Source: a virus
DNA length: 55,568 nt
Reading direction: 5' to 3' (one strand)
Virus record (IMG/VR): IMGVR_UViG_3300009157_000022
Location: 1-55,568 of that record
Shown in pieces: positions 28,812 to 38,083 of the stretch. Position numbers and translations under genes: made by a program. Numbering within the stretch: the stretch's first letter is position 1; each line of letters opens with the position of its first letter. The notes beneath the pieces were generated by a model. That model was not told the origin of the DNA. It saw only the letters and a list, made by a program, of their open reading frames with translations, and ran no database searches.

Positions 28812-28816
28812 GGCGC

Positions 28817-30358
28817 ATGGGTGACGTCCTATCCGAGAGCATCGCGATCCGCATGGCCCCGCAGCCGACGCTCGGGACCGACCCGACGGCCGGTTGGGCA
28901 CAACTCCAGATCGACAAGGCGTCGCTCCAGAACTGGAAAAAGACGCTCCAGACTGTCGAGCGGAACATCCACTCCAAGTTCATGGTGCCCCGTAAGGGCG
29001 ATGTCGTGGGCTGGAGCGTGTCGCCCGCGCTCGCCCACGACTGCAACAAAGATTTCATGGATCTCGTTGCGGAGCCTGCGTTCCGCTGTGTAGGCCAGCA
29101 TCCCGGCGGCACCGATCAGCGCGTCTATCGCCCAACGGTGGTCGTCGACGGCGGCGGCTCCAACGACTCGTTCACTGTCCCGTCCAACGGCGCCCTTCCC
29201 AACGGCGTCCTAATCTACGCGCGCGGATTCACGAACACGGCGAATAACGCACTGTTTGTCACGGCGGGAACGTCCACCGCGACGGCGATCAAGGTCGCGA
29301 CCGCAACGCTCGTCGCCGAAGCGACTGCTCCGGCCAATGCCACGCTCGACGTGGTTGGGTTCCAGGGCGCGTCTGCCGACATCACGATGAACGCATCGGG
29401 GCACTTGACCTCCACGGTGCTCGATTTCACGACGCTCGATCTCAAGAAGGGCATGTTGCTCAAGATCGGCGGCACGGCATCCAACACGTTTTTCGCGACC
29501 GCCGCGATCAACGGATGGGCCTACATCGCCTCGACGCCGACCGCGAACCTGATCGAGCTCGAGGGCTGGACGTTCACTCCGGCGGCGGACACCGGCACAG
29601 GCAAGACGATCCAGATCTTTGCCTCGTCGCTCTATCGCAACTACGCGATCGACGATGCGGCCTACGCCAAGAAGTTGCTTGCTGGCGAGCTCGAGGAGCC
29701 GCTTGCGGGCGCCGACAGCACGACGCGGTACCAGTATCTCGAGGGCCTCCTGCCGAACACACTCGAGATTGCTGCACCGCTCAAGTCCAAGATCACGGCG
29801 ACGCTCAGCATGATCGGCACCGACGCCAGCGATCCCGTAGCGGTCGCGTCGCGCGTGGGCGGGGCGGGCTCGGTCGCCGGTGATTCCCCCGCGCAAGCCT
29901 ACTCGCCGCTCGCGACCGCGCTCATGGATACGGCGAACGATCTCGCGTTCATCCGCATCCGTGACTCCGGTGGCGCGCTGCTCGCCGAGGTCAACGACTG
30001 GAACCTGACGATCGGCAACGCGGTGTCGCCGAAGGAGGTGCAGGGGACGCCAGGCGCCGTCGGTCACCACGTCGGCGAGTTCACGCACAAGCTCACGACG
30101 ACCGCGTACTACACGGACTCCGATCAGGTTGCGGCCGCGGCCGACAACCGCGACTTGGACTTTGACGTCTGTCTGTGGAATCACCAGTTCGCGTTCGCGT
30201 TCCGGTTGCCCGCCTGCGCGATGCGCAACGACAATCGCCAATACGAGGCAAACATGCAGGTCAAGCTCAGCTTCGAGACGCCCGCCTTCGGTTCGGAATC
30301 GACGAACGTGGCTGGCCAGCTGTGCATCTTCGGATACGTACCGGGCAGCGAGTCGTGA
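28817..30358 (+). CDS. Major tail tube protein with large insertion
   Basis: 513 residues. The N-terminus (LQIDKASLQNWKKTLQTVER) and the C-terminal part (FIRIRDSGGALLAEVNDWNL, then HHVGEFTHKLTTTAYYTDSD) follow the pattern of siphophage tail tube proteins. The middle (~100-250) is a Ser/Thr/Ala/Gly-rich beta domain, which makes it much longer than the usual 150-250 residues, so it probably has a surface-exposed domain. It is first in the rightward tail operon. Confidence 0.7.
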   Translation: MGDVLSESIAIRMAPQPTLGTDPTAGWAQLQIDKASLQNWKKTLQTVERNIHSKFMVPRKGDVVGWSVSPALAHDCNKDFMDLVAEPAFRCVGQHPGGTDQRVYRPTVVVDGGGSNDSFTVPSNGALPNGVLIYARGFTNTANNALFVTAGTSTATAIKVATATLVAEATAPANATLDVVGFQGASADITMNASGHLTSTVLDFTTLDLKKGMLLKIGGTASNTFFATAAINGWAYIASTPTANLIELEGWTFTPAADTGTGKTIQIFASSLYRNYAIDDAAYAKKLLAGELEEPLAGADSTTRYQYLEGLLPNTLEIAAPLKSKITATLSMIGTDASDPVAVASRVGGAGSVAGDSPAQAYSPLATALMDTANDLAFIRIRDSGGALLAEVNDWNLTIGNAVSPKEVQGTPGAVGHHVGEFTHKLTTTAYYTDSDQVAAAADNRDLDFDVCLWNHQFAFAFRLPACAMRNDNRQYEANMQVKLSFETPAFGSESTNVAGQLCIFGYVPGSES

Positions 30359-30486
30359 GGCGGTTCGCCGGCTTCCCCCAAGTAGGCTAGAGCCACGCTG
30401 CCCCGGCCAGCGCCTCACGCGCCGGGTCCCTCGGGTAACGGGTAATCGAACTGTTTGTATGTCTGTTGCATGTTCGATTCGCGCAC

Positions 30487-30492
30487 TATGAT
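30487..30492 (+). promoter_or_regulatory. TATGAT box of the HNH gene
   Basis: TATGAT, 6 bp, ATG 30499, with TTGCAT 15 bp upstream as a possible -35. It gives the HNH gene its own promoter inside the late operon. Confidence 0.5.
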
Positions 30493-30498
30493 GCGTAC

Positions 30499-31326
30499 AT
30501 GGGGAGAGTTGTTGACCGAACAGGTCATGTATACGGCAAGCTGACGGTAATCACGCGAGCTCCAGACGACCGTTATCGGGGGTTTACTCGCACTCGCTGG
30601 CTTTGCCGTTGTGAATGCGGCTACGAGCAGGTTGTCTATGGCAGCAACTTGCGAATGGCGAGTGCCTGCCGTCATCCGCTGGCGCCGTCTGTGCTAGTTG
30701 GGCAGCGGTTTGGACGGTTATCCGTGATTGCCGATCTGGGCGGCGGGAAAGTCGAGTGTCGGTGCTCGTGCGGCGTCACCAAATCCTGTTACTCGCAGAG
30801 ACTGCGGAGCGGCATGTGGTCCTGTGGATGCGTTCGTAGGGAGTCCAAAGAAAAAAGAGAACGTGATCGCGCCGTCATCGATGCTGAGCGTTTTCGTCGT
30901 GCTGATACTGCGAGATCGATGCGTGCAATGAGGGCCTACGGGTCGTGGCGTGAGATGATCGGCCGATGTTCGAATCCTAAGCATACCGACTACGCGCAGT
31001 ACGGCGCTCGAGGCATCGATGTATGCGAGCGCTGGCTGTCGTTCGATGATTTTCTTGCGGACATGGGGGAACGCCCATATCGGACGACCATCGACAGGCG
31101 CAACAACGCGCTAGGGTATTCGCCGGGGAACTGTCGATGGGCGACGGCCACCGAGCAGAACCGGAATTCGCGGCAGTGCAAGCTAACACTCGCGCTGGCC
31201 AAAGAGGCTCTTGATAGTATACGAAACGGTGAATCGAGAATTTCAGTCGCGGCGAGGATGGGGGTTACAAAGGCCGCCGTTGCTGCGTTGTGCACTGGCG
31301 GTCGTGGAAAGAACTCGGCGGATTGA
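30499..31326 (+). CDS. Free-standing HNH homing endonuclease with zinc ribbons
   Basis: 275 residues. Two related N-terminal zinc ribbons (VYGKLTVI...CRCECGYEQ and RFGRLSVI...CRCSCGVTK, each followed by a further Cys) come first. The HNH-like core follows (MIGRCSNPKHTDYAQYGARG, VCERW, TIDRRNNALGYSPGNCRWAT, EQNRNSR). A C-terminal HTH-like segment ends the protein (ISVAARMGVTKAAVAALCTGG). This modular build is typical of phage homing endonucleases. It sits between tail tube and chaperone genes with its own promoter. Confidence 0.8.
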   Translation: MGRVVDRTGHVYGKLTVITRAPDDRYRGFTRTRWLCRCECGYEQVVYGSNLRMASACRHPLAPSVLVGQRFGRLSVIADLGGGKVECRCSCGVTKSCYSQRLRSGMWSCGCVRRESKEKRERDRAVIDAERFRRADTARSMRAMRAYGSWREMIGRCSNPKHTDYAQYGARGIDVCERWLSFDDFLADMGERPYRTTIDRRNNALGYSPGNCRWATATEQNRNSRQCKLTLALAKEALDSIRNGESRISVAARMGVTKAAVAALCTGGRGKNSAD

Positions 31327-31336
31327 TGGCAGTACG

Positions 31337-31371
31337 GTAATCGACCCACTCGCCAACCGGAGTGAAAATCT
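31337..31371 (+). promoter_or_regulatory. Repeated promoter box, site f (tail chaperone)
   Basis: GTAATCGACCC (31337-31347) is intact, but box 2 is poor (AAAATCT at the expected place). ATG 31384 is 47 bp away, 7 more than usual. Insertion of the HNH gene directly upstream may have altered it. Confidence 0.5.
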
Positions 31372-31383
31372 CTTCCACCCAAC

Positions 31384-31797
31384 ATGTTCGATGATGACCT
31401 GTTCGATCACCTGACCCCGCGCGGCACGTTCGACATCGTGCTCCACGACGTGCACATCCCGCGCGACAGCGACAAGCCTGTCGTGCTCACCGCGAAGTTT
31501 GCTGGCAAGGGATCTCCGTACTGGAATGCGATGATGAAGCTCAAGCCGCTCGCGGATGCTACGGCGGCAACCGAGCGCGCGGCAACGCTGCTCGCGAAGC
31601 TGGCGATCGTGGGCTGGCAAAACGTTTCCAAGAATGGCGTTCCGGTCGTTTACTCGGCCGAACTCGGCGCCGAGGTGCTGCACAAGCTCATCCGTGCCAA
31701 GCGTGCCGAAAAGGTCGACTACGCGATCGCGGCGGCGATGAACCCCGATAACTACCGCGAGCCGATCGTCGAGGCGGTCGACCTGGGAAAAGAGTAG
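31384..31797 (+). CDS. Tail assembly chaperone (gpG-like)
   Basis: 137 residues. An N-terminal beta region (GTFDIVLHDVHIPRDSDKPV) is followed by a helical C-terminal half. It directly precedes the tape measure gene, and its last codons contain a -1 slippery heptamer. This is the G part of a lambda-type G/GT pair that holds the tape measure protein during tail assembly. Confidence 0.75.
   Translation: MFDDDLFDHLTPRGTFDIVLHDVHIPRDSDKPVVLTAKFAGKGSPYWNAMMKLKPLADATAATERAATLLAKLAIVGWQNVSKNGVPVVYSAELGAEVLHKLIRAKRAEKVDYAIAAAMNPDNYREPIVEAVDLGKE
31785..31791 (+). other. Programmed -1 frameshift site
   Basis: G GGA AAA (31785-31791) is in the correct X XXY YYZ phase of the chaperone frame, with the stop codon just 3 bp later (TAG 31795). 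The -1 frame is open from here to 32135 with no start codon of its own in the first 46 codons. Confidence 0.8.
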
Positions 31798-32135
31798 ATG
31801 CGTGGCTCACATGGGAGCGGGGCACCGAAGGCATCCGCCGTCAGCTACGCATCAAAGAGCGCCCGCCGACCGCGATTGAACAGGAGACGCTCGACCGCAA
31901 CAAACCGGAGATCGACGATGCGTGCGAGTTGTGCCTCGAATGCTGGCACGACCTTGACTCGTGTCGGTCGTACGGATTCTCCGGTGCGGGTCCGGTCCCG
32001 TACACCGCGATCTTGGAGTGGTGTCGCTGGCAGGGTGTCGATCGCGAGCTGACCATGATCCTCCTCGACGTCATTCGGTATCTCGACGTGCAGCGTAGCG
32101 AACGCATCGCGAGCGAAAGGGAGATGAGAAAATGA
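31791..32135 (+). CDS. GT extension of the tail chaperone (-1 frame)
   Basis: After slippage the frame adds 114 residues (starts RVDAWLTWERGTEG...) to give a ~250-residue fusion. The sequence contains CELCLECWHDLDSC, a Cys-rich zinc-like motif, and AILEWCRWQGVDRELTMILL, typical of the T domain. Its stop overlaps the tape measure start (ATGA 32132). The lack of an early start codon means it can only be made by frameshifting. Confidence 0.75.
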   Translation, partial: RVDAWLTWERGTEGIRRQLRIKERPPTAIEQETLDRNKPEIDDACELCLECWHDLDSCRSYGFSGAGPVPYTAILEWCRWQGVDRELTMILLDVIRYLDVQRSERIASEREMRK

Positions 32136-34465
32136 GCCTCGACGTCCATATCAAGGTAGATCCAGGTGACTCGCTCGCAAAGATCACCGCGGTCGAGCGT
32201 GGGCTCAAGCAGGTCGAAAGCTGGGGCAAGTCAACCGAGCGGTCCACGACCGGGCTCGCAGGCGCGTTCGGCAAGCTCAGTGAAGCGCTCAAACGCGAGC
32301 ACGATATGCTCGATCGGATTCATGGTCCGTCGCGCCGCTACACCCAGGATCTGCAGACGCTCGACGCGCTGCTCCACAAGAACGTAATCTCGACGCAGCA
32401 CTACGCCGAGCAGGTGAAGCGGTTGAATCAAGAGATTGCGGCAACGCCAGAGCCGAGATCGATGCCGAGCGGCGGAGGAGGCGCCAGCGCCGCAATGGAT
32501 CTCGCGGGCGCGATGCCGGGCGGCGGCGTTATCGGTGCATTCGTTGGCGGCGGACTCGTTGGCGGTGCGGTGGCTGCACTCGGCGAACTCGGCTCGGCGA
32601 TCGGCAGCGTGTCCGAGGCGCTGACCGCGCATCGCGAGAAGGTGATCGCAGTCAAGGATAACTACATCGAGTTGTCAAATGCGGCGCGGAAGTTCACGGA
32701 TGGTGGATACGATACGAATCAGATTCTCGGCGAACAGCAGGCGCTAGCGCACGATCTTCATTCCAATCTAGGTGAGACGATCGGACTGTACGACGCTGTG
32801 CGCGATGGTGTCGACGAGATGAATCTGTCGCACGAGGAGCAACTGCGACTGACCAAGACACTCGGCGAGGGGTTCATCCTGGCAAACAAGTCCATCGGCG
32901 AAGCCAGCGGCGTGATGACCAAGTTCAGCTACGCGATGGCGTCCGGTTCGATCTCTGCGCTCGAGATGGAGACGATCATGAAACAGGCACCGGAGATCGC
33001 CAACCTGTGGACGTCGTCGCTCGGCATGACACGAAATGAACTCACGAAATTGGCGTCAGAAGGCAAGCTGCCGATCGAGACGCTTGTCCGCGTCCTGATC
33101 GACGGCGGCGGCAAAATGGACGAGCAGATGAAGCGTAACCAGCGCACGACCGCGGGCTGGCGCGAGGAGTACAAGGCAGCGTTTGAGCTAGCCAAAGGCG
33201 AGGGGAAGAACTCAATGGACGCCACGCGCGAGGCGATTGCTCGCACGGCCGACGCGTCGATCGATCTAGAGACACGGACACGGATGGCATTCAGCGTGCT
33301 CGAGGGCGGCGAGGCGGCGCTCCGTCCGTACGTCGGTCAGATGGTGATGCTTGCCGAGAGCAGTGATTTCTACAAGGCGTCGATCGTCGATCTGCCGACC
33401 TTCAATCAGGCGCTGACTCGTACCGCTGAGGGGTTCGCCCGGATCTCCGAATCGGCCCGCAACGCGCTACAAGGCAGCATTGTGGCGGGCGCAACCGCTG
33501 CCACGAAGGCGATGGGCCAACTCAGCGGCGCGGTTGTCGGTATCGCAGAAGCTTTTGCTAGCGATGGGTTCTTCGCTCTCGCTAAGGCTGTCGATCCGTG
33601 GTTCGTGGCACCTGAATCGCCAAAGAAAGCCGAAGCGGTCAAACAGAAGTTGATCGACATCAATCAGGTTGTGCGCGACGGCGCTGCGGCATGGGATGCG
33701 CAGTTCAAGGCGCAGCAGCGTGCGCTCCATGAGTTCGACGATGCGGCAGGGCTTGCGCAGCAAACCGAGAACGAAAAAGGAATCTCCGAGCGCATCGGCG
33801 TGCTGGACGAGGCCGACATCATGGTCCAGAACCAGGTCAACGAGATCCTAAACAAGAACCGCGAGGACATCGAAAAAAACGACGCGCAGATCGTCAAGAG
33901 CGCGCAGGAGGCCGCGGACAAGACTGCCGAAGCATGGGGCTCCGCACTCGGCGGCATCGGCAAGTCCTTTCTCGACGCCGCACTCGAGGGCGAACAATCG
34001 TTTGGCCAAATGGCCGAGCGCATGATGGTGGACATCTCGATGCTGATCATCAAAATGGCCGCGCTCGAGGCGATCAAGTCCGGCGTCGCGAGCGGATCAA
34101 TCGGATCCGGAACCGGCGGGTTCTTGTCCGCAATCTTCGGCGGCGCCAACGGCTTTGACTATGTGGCCAACTCGAACCGGCTCCAACTCCCCGGCTTTGC
34201 CACCGGCGGCTCATTCACGGTCGGCGGTGCCGGCGGGACGGATTCCAAGCTGGCCATGTTTCGGGTCACCCCCGGCGAGAGCGTGCATGTCAGGACGCCG
34301 CAACAGCAACAGGCGATGGCGCAACAGGGTCCGTCGCGCGGCCCGACGCAGGTCCTTGTCCAGATGCAGAACGATCGCCGCGATTTGGTCCAGGGCATGA
34401 ATAGCCGGGACGGAGAGCGCGTGCTCGTCAACCTAGATCGCAAGCTGCGGCGGGCCAGGCGTTGA
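32132..34465 (+). CDS. Tape measure protein
   Basis: 777 residues, the position and size expected for a tail-length ruler. The N-terminus is coiled-coil (AVERGLKQVESWGKSTERS). Residues ~105-175 are Gly/Ala-rich and hydrophobic, then comes the tape-measure domain (SGVMTKFSYAMASGSISALEMETIMKQAPE, GKLPIETLVRVLI). The C-terminus contains helices and a Gly-rich NxF...FATGG motif. At about 2.3 kb it predicts a tail of roughly 110-120 nm. Confidence 0.9.
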   Translation: MSLDVHIKVDPGDSLAKITAVERGLKQVESWGKSTERSTTGLAGAFGKLSEALKREHDMLDRIHGPSRRYTQDLQTLDALLHKNVISTQHYAEQVKRLNQEIAATPEPRSMPSGGGGASAAMDLAGAMPGGGVIGAFVGGGLVGGAVAALGELGSAIGSVSEALTAHREKVIAVKDNYIELSNAARKFTDGGYDTNQILGEQQALAHDLHSNLGETIGLYDAVRDGVDEMNLSHEEQLRLTKTLGEGFILANKSIGEASGVMTKFSYAMASGSISALEMETIMKQAPEIANLWTSSLGMTRNELTKLASEGKLPIETLVRVLIDGGGKMDEQMKRNQRTTAGWREEYKAAFELAKGEGKNSMDATREAIARTADASIDLETRTRMAFSVLEGGEAALRPYVGQMVMLAESSDFYKASIVDLPTFNQALTRTAEGFARISESARNALQGSIVAGATAATKAMGQLSGAVVGIAEAFASDGFFALAKAVDPWFVAPESPKKAEAVKQKLIDINQVVRDGAAAWDAQFKAQQRALHEFDDAAGLAQQTENEKGISERIGVLDEADIMVQNQVNEILNKNREDIEKNDAQIVKSAQEAADKTAEAWGSALGGIGKSFLDAALEGEQSFGQMAERMMVDISMLIIKMAALEAIKSGVASGSIGSGTGGFLSAIFGGANGFDYVANSNRLQLPGFATGGSFTVGGAGGTDSKLAMFRVTPGESVHVRTPQQQQAMAQQGPSRGPTQVLVQMQNDRRDLVQGMNSRDGERVLVNLDRKLRRARR

Positions 34466-34498
34466 AATCGACCCGCTAGTGGGTCCCGCGTGACGCTC
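34464..34498 (+). promoter_or_regulatory. Repeated bipartite promoter, site g
   Basis: GAAATCGACCC (34464-34474), 17 bp, GACGCTC (34492-34498), 7 bp, ATG 34506. Both boxes are perfect. Box 1 overlaps the end of the tape measure gene. Confidence 0.8.
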
Positions 34499-34505
34499 AG
34501 AGGCG

Positions 34506-37500
34506 ATGAACCGCGCCCTCGTCATCGCGCTGCTGTGTGCCGCAGGCGTGGCCTACGCGCAGCCCATCCCGCCTGGCGGCCTGCGCGCGGTCACCACCGA
34601 CGCGTCGCTCACCGGCACGGGGACGTCGCTCCTGCCGCTCAAGATCCGCACCGACTGCTCCACGAATGACGGCCTGAAATGGAACGGCACGACCTGGGTC
34701 TGTACCGGGGGTGCGGCGATCACCGGCAGCGGCACGACGAACACGGTGGCCAAGTGGACGAGTAGCAGTGCGCTGGGGAATTCGTCAACGACGGACGACG
34801 GCACCACGTTGTCGTCCGCGAGCGATCTCACTCTCGCCACAGACGGTGGCATCGCCGGGACCACCGGCTACATGCACATCGGTCAGGACGTCAACTCGTC
34901 GACCAACGCGCGGGCAGGCTGGAGCTTGGCCGCGGCGACCGACGGCAACGTCTATTTTGACAGCAAGTCATTTACCGGCGGTACGACGACGTTTCGCACG
35001 GGTGCAGGCGCAGAGCAGGGCTTTGCGCGTACGTGGTTAACGGTCACGAATTCGTCGGCGGCGGTTAGCTTCCCTGGCAATGCCACGCTCGGCGATTCGT
35101 CTGTTTCCGACTCTCACACCGTCAACGGATTCACGACGGTAAACTACGCAGCTACGGCCGCGTCAAGTGGCGCTGTACTTGGTTTGACATTCCCAACTGC
35201 AGCCACCGGGTCAGCGCAATTCGCAGTGCGCGGTAACAACTCTGGCACGTACGACACCACGGCCGGGAGCATCACGGCCTATGCGATTCGAGGCGTCAAC
35301 ACAGCAACGGAGTCCGGCGGAGGAAATACGCTCGTCAACGTAGGCGGCCAGTTCGAGGCGAGTGGTGGTGACACCAATTATGCGCTACGGACTGCCGGGT
35401 CCGGGCTGATTGAATTGGCCGGCGCTACATCGGCTTTAAGTACGCTCAACGTTACCGGTCTCCTCACTGCAACCGCCGGCGGCACGACCTCCGCCAACTG
35501 GACCACCACCGGCACCGGCGATCTCGTCAGTGCCGACGATCTGACGGTGACAGACGACGCCACGATCACGGGGTTGGCAACAATCGCCGAAACGCTCTCT
35601 GTTGGACAGGCGACGGCGCCGACTGCGATCCACGCATCTTCGCCGCTGTTTCCCAGCACTGCACCTAAGGCCGAATTCTTCACCGGCTCCGGTACCAACG
35701 CTTACAACGAAGCCGTGGTGATTCGCCACAACGGCACGGACGTGGACGCAGAGACTCGTCGACTCGGGCTCTTGCTCAAGCTGTCTAGCGAGGCCTCGGT
35801 TGGGGAGTCGGCGAAGTACGCCGGGATACTCGCCGAGAGCACGTCGACGTTTTCGAACTCGGTCGGACTCCATCTCGTCACCAATGACACCAAGCAGCTT
35901 TCGATCACGTCGGGCGGGCTCGTTACGGTCACCGACGATCTGACTGTATCGGATGATTTCACTGTTATCGACGACTCGACGATCGGCAACGACTCTTCTG
36001 ACCTAGTCGGAATAGGAACCGCACCAGACGCCAACCACCCCATGACGTTCGCCGCAGCGGCGGGCGCCAAGATCGCGCTCTTTCCGATCAGCGCGACCCA
36101 AAATTACGGATTCGGTATCCAAACCGACACCCTTCAGCTGATCATCCCGGCCACCACGGCAAGATTTTCGTTCGGGGTGGGCGACTCGGATGCGTTCACC
36201 GAGCGGCAACGCCTCGAAGGCAACGGTCGAGTCTGGTTCGGTGACACCGCGGCGACATCGGTTGACAGCAACGTCGACGTGCTCACGCTCGGCAACACGG
36301 GCACGGCTATCACGACCGACAGTAGCCTGATCAAGATCTCAGACTCACGCACTGAGACATCCGCGGACTTCAACACGTCGTTTCACATCATGGGGCTCAA
36401 CATCGTGTCGACCCCGTCGGTGGCACGCGACGCGACCGCTACGGCGGGCAGGACCGGCGCCTTCGCCGCGAAGATCTCCAACGTCATGACCACCACCGGA
36501 TCGGCGTGTGGCGGTGAGACAGCGTGCGGAACCCAGAGTATCGGGCTTGGTCTTGACGCAAGCGGCGGCACACAGAACCGCGCTCTCGATGTCACGGCTG
36601 GTCACGTGATGATCGGGTCGAGCAGCAATCTCTACGTTGGCGCATCAACGGGCATCGTGCTGTCGAACAATTTCTCCGTACTCGGCGCATCCGGAAACAC
36701 GGCAGTCGGCGGGACACTAGATGTTACTGGTGCTGCGGACTTTAACAGCACGCTGAATGTCGACGGCAACACGACGTTCACCGCGTCGGTCAGCATCAAC
36801 AGCAACACGTTCTCTGTCGCATCGACGGCCACGACAACGTTCGGCAACGGACCGATCGGCATCAACAATTACGGCGGCAAGCACCTGGAGTTTACCGACG
36901 AGTTTTTCATGCTCAACTCGGCAATCCCAGTCGCGTCGACGGGCATGCCGATTGGCAGCATATATCAGGTGATCTTATCGGGCTCCAACTCGCAGATTTC
37001 CGACTTTACCGCCGTTACTGCCCGCCCCGGCATCATCGTGCTCGATACCGGGACCACAACGACCGGCAAGGCAGCGGTTACGACCAGCGCGAACGCGATC
37101 AATCAAGGCGACGGCACGTATATCTACGAGGTCACGGTTGGGTTCCCGACGTTGTCGACCGCTGGCGAAGAGTACACGGCTACGGTCGGATTCTTCGACA
37201 CGAACACCGCTGCAGATCAGGTCGACGGGTGTTGGTTCTCGTACGACCGCGGTGACGTGATGACCAACCCGGGCACCGGATCGGCAACCGGCGGTGACAT
37301 CTGGCAGTGCTGGTGCAGCTCGAACAGTACGCGCACGGCCTACACAATGAACGGCGTTAACGTCAGTGACGAGTCGTTCACGACCGTGTCCAGTCCCGTG
37401 GCGGCACTGGTCTACCCGAACACAAACATCTATCGGCTAGAAGCGCGCATGACGGGCTCGACTCGCGCGGAGTTCTACGTCGACGGAACCAAGCGCTGCA

Positions 37501-37646
37501 ACATCAACACGAACATCCCGACCGGCTCGGCGCGGCTATCTGGCGCGGGCGCGCTGATTCTTAAATCGGCTGGCACGACGGCGCGGCGGCTGCACATCGA
37601 CCAGACGCGACTCGCACTGGACCTCACCGCAGTCAGGAGTCCGTGA
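34506..37646 (+). CDS. Large beta-rich protein with Sec signal peptide
   Basis: 1046 residues. The first ~19 form a clear signal peptide (MNRALVIALLCAAGVAYA, then QPIPPGG). The rest is rich in Thr, Ser, Gly, Ala and Asp with many short hydrophobic strands (LTVTDDATITGLATIAETLS; LTVSDDFTVIDDSTIGND), as in tail-spike or fibre shafts. The last ~250 residues form a Cys- and aromatic-containing domain (VDGCWFSYDRGD, WQCWCSSNS, YRLEARMTGSTRAEFYVDG), possibly a carbohydrate-binding jelly roll. A signal peptide on a protein encoded in a tail operon is unusual: it may be exported, or the signal may be a mimic. Confidence 0.65.
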   Translation: MNRALVIALLCAAGVAYAQPIPPGGLRAVTTDASLTGTGTSLLPLKIRTDCSTNDGLKWNGTTWVCTGGAAITGSGTTNTVAKWTSSSALGNSSTTDDGTTLSSASDLTLATDGGIAGTTGYMHIGQDVNSSTNARAGWSLAAATDGNVYFDSKSFTGGTTTFRTGAGAEQGFARTWLTVTNSSAAVSFPGNATLGDSSVSDSHTVNGFTTVNYAATAASSGAVLGLTFPTAATGSAQFAVRGNNSGTYDTTAGSITAYAIRGVNTATESGGGNTLVNVGGQFEASGGDTNYALRTAGSGLIELAGATSALSTLNVTGLLTATAGGTTSANWTTTGTGDLVSADDLTVTDDATITGLATIAETLSVGQATAPTAIHASSPLFPSTAPKAEFFTGSGTNAYNEAVVIRHNGTDVDAETRRLGLLLKLSSEASVGESAKYAGILAESTSTFSNSVGLHLVTNDTKQLSITSGGLVTVTDDLTVSDDFTVIDDSTIGNDSSDLVGIGTAPDANHPMTFAAAAGAKIALFPISATQNYGFGIQTDTLQLIIPATTARFSFGVGDSDAFTERQRLEGNGRVWFGDTAATSVDSNVDVLTLGNTGTAITTDSSLIKISDSRTETSADFNTSFHIMGLNIVSTPSVARDATATAGRTGAFAAKISNVMTTTGSACGGETACGTQSIGLGLDASGGTQNRALDVTAGHVMIGSSSNLYVGASTGIVLSNNFSVLGASGNTAVGGTLDVTGAADFNSTLNVDGNTTFTASVSINSNTFSVASTATTTFGNGPIGINNYGGKHLEFTDEFFMLNSAIPVASTGMPIGSIYQVILSGSNSQISDFTAVTARPGIIVLDTGTTTTGKAAVTTSANAINQGDGTYIYEVTVGFPTLSTAGEEYTATVGFFDTNTAADQVDGCWFSYDRGDVMTNPGTGSATGGDIWQCWCSSNSTRTAYTMNGVNVSDESFTTVSSPVAALVYPNTNIYRLEARMTGSTRAEFYVDGTKRCNINTNIPTGSARLSGAGALILKSAGTTARRLHIDQTRLALDLTAVRSP

Positions 37647-38083
37647 TGGATCCCCAAAAGCTCGTCGACGAATTGAAGAAATACGGCCCGACTGCAGGGA
37701 TTGCGATCGTGACCGCTATTGTCGCCGCGAATCTCGCGATCCCCGACTCGCCGACCGGCAAGGAACTGCCCGCGCTACCGCCAGAGGTGCAACGCGAGGT
37801 ACACGCGCGCAAGGACCCCGGCAATCGCATCGTGACGCGCCTCGTGTCCTGTGGCGACTCGACGCAAGCCACGATAGTCGGCGACGACCTGGTAGGAATC
37901 GTCACGCCAGGCGACGGAGCGAGCGGCTCGTGCACGCTCCTGTTCTCTAACCCGTGGCAAGTGCCACCGACGTGCGCCGCGAATGGTGGCGACGTCGCGT
38001 CGGCCACGACGACGGACCTTGTATTTACCAACATCGGCGAGGCGGTTGCCTACCGATGCGACGAAACCCCGGAGGCCCCGTGA
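37643..38083 (+). CDS. Single-pass membrane protein with Cys-containing exported domain
   Basis: The start is GTG 37643 (GTGA) or ATG 37646. About 146 residues. After a short cytoplasmic helix comes a hydrophobic segment (TAGIAIVTAIVAANLAI), then a ~105-residue outer domain with four Cys (VSCGDSTQ, GSCTLLF, PTCAAN, YRCDET) that could form two disulfides. Function unknown. Confidence 0.55.
   Translation: MMDPQKLVDELKKYGPTAGIAIVTAIVAANLAIPDSPTGKELPALPPEVQREVHARKDPGNRIVTRLVSCGDSTQATIVGDDLVGIVTPGDGASGSCTLLFSNPWQVPPTCAANGGDVASATTTDLVFTNIGEAVAYRCDETPEAP

Larger units (their letters stand above)
30441..31344. repeat. 9-bp direct repeat flanking the HNH gene
   Basis: GGTAATCGA occurs at 30441-30449 and 31336-31344, on either side of the 30499 HNH gene. 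The right copy is part of promoter site f. It could be the trace of the insertion event. Confidence 0.35.
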
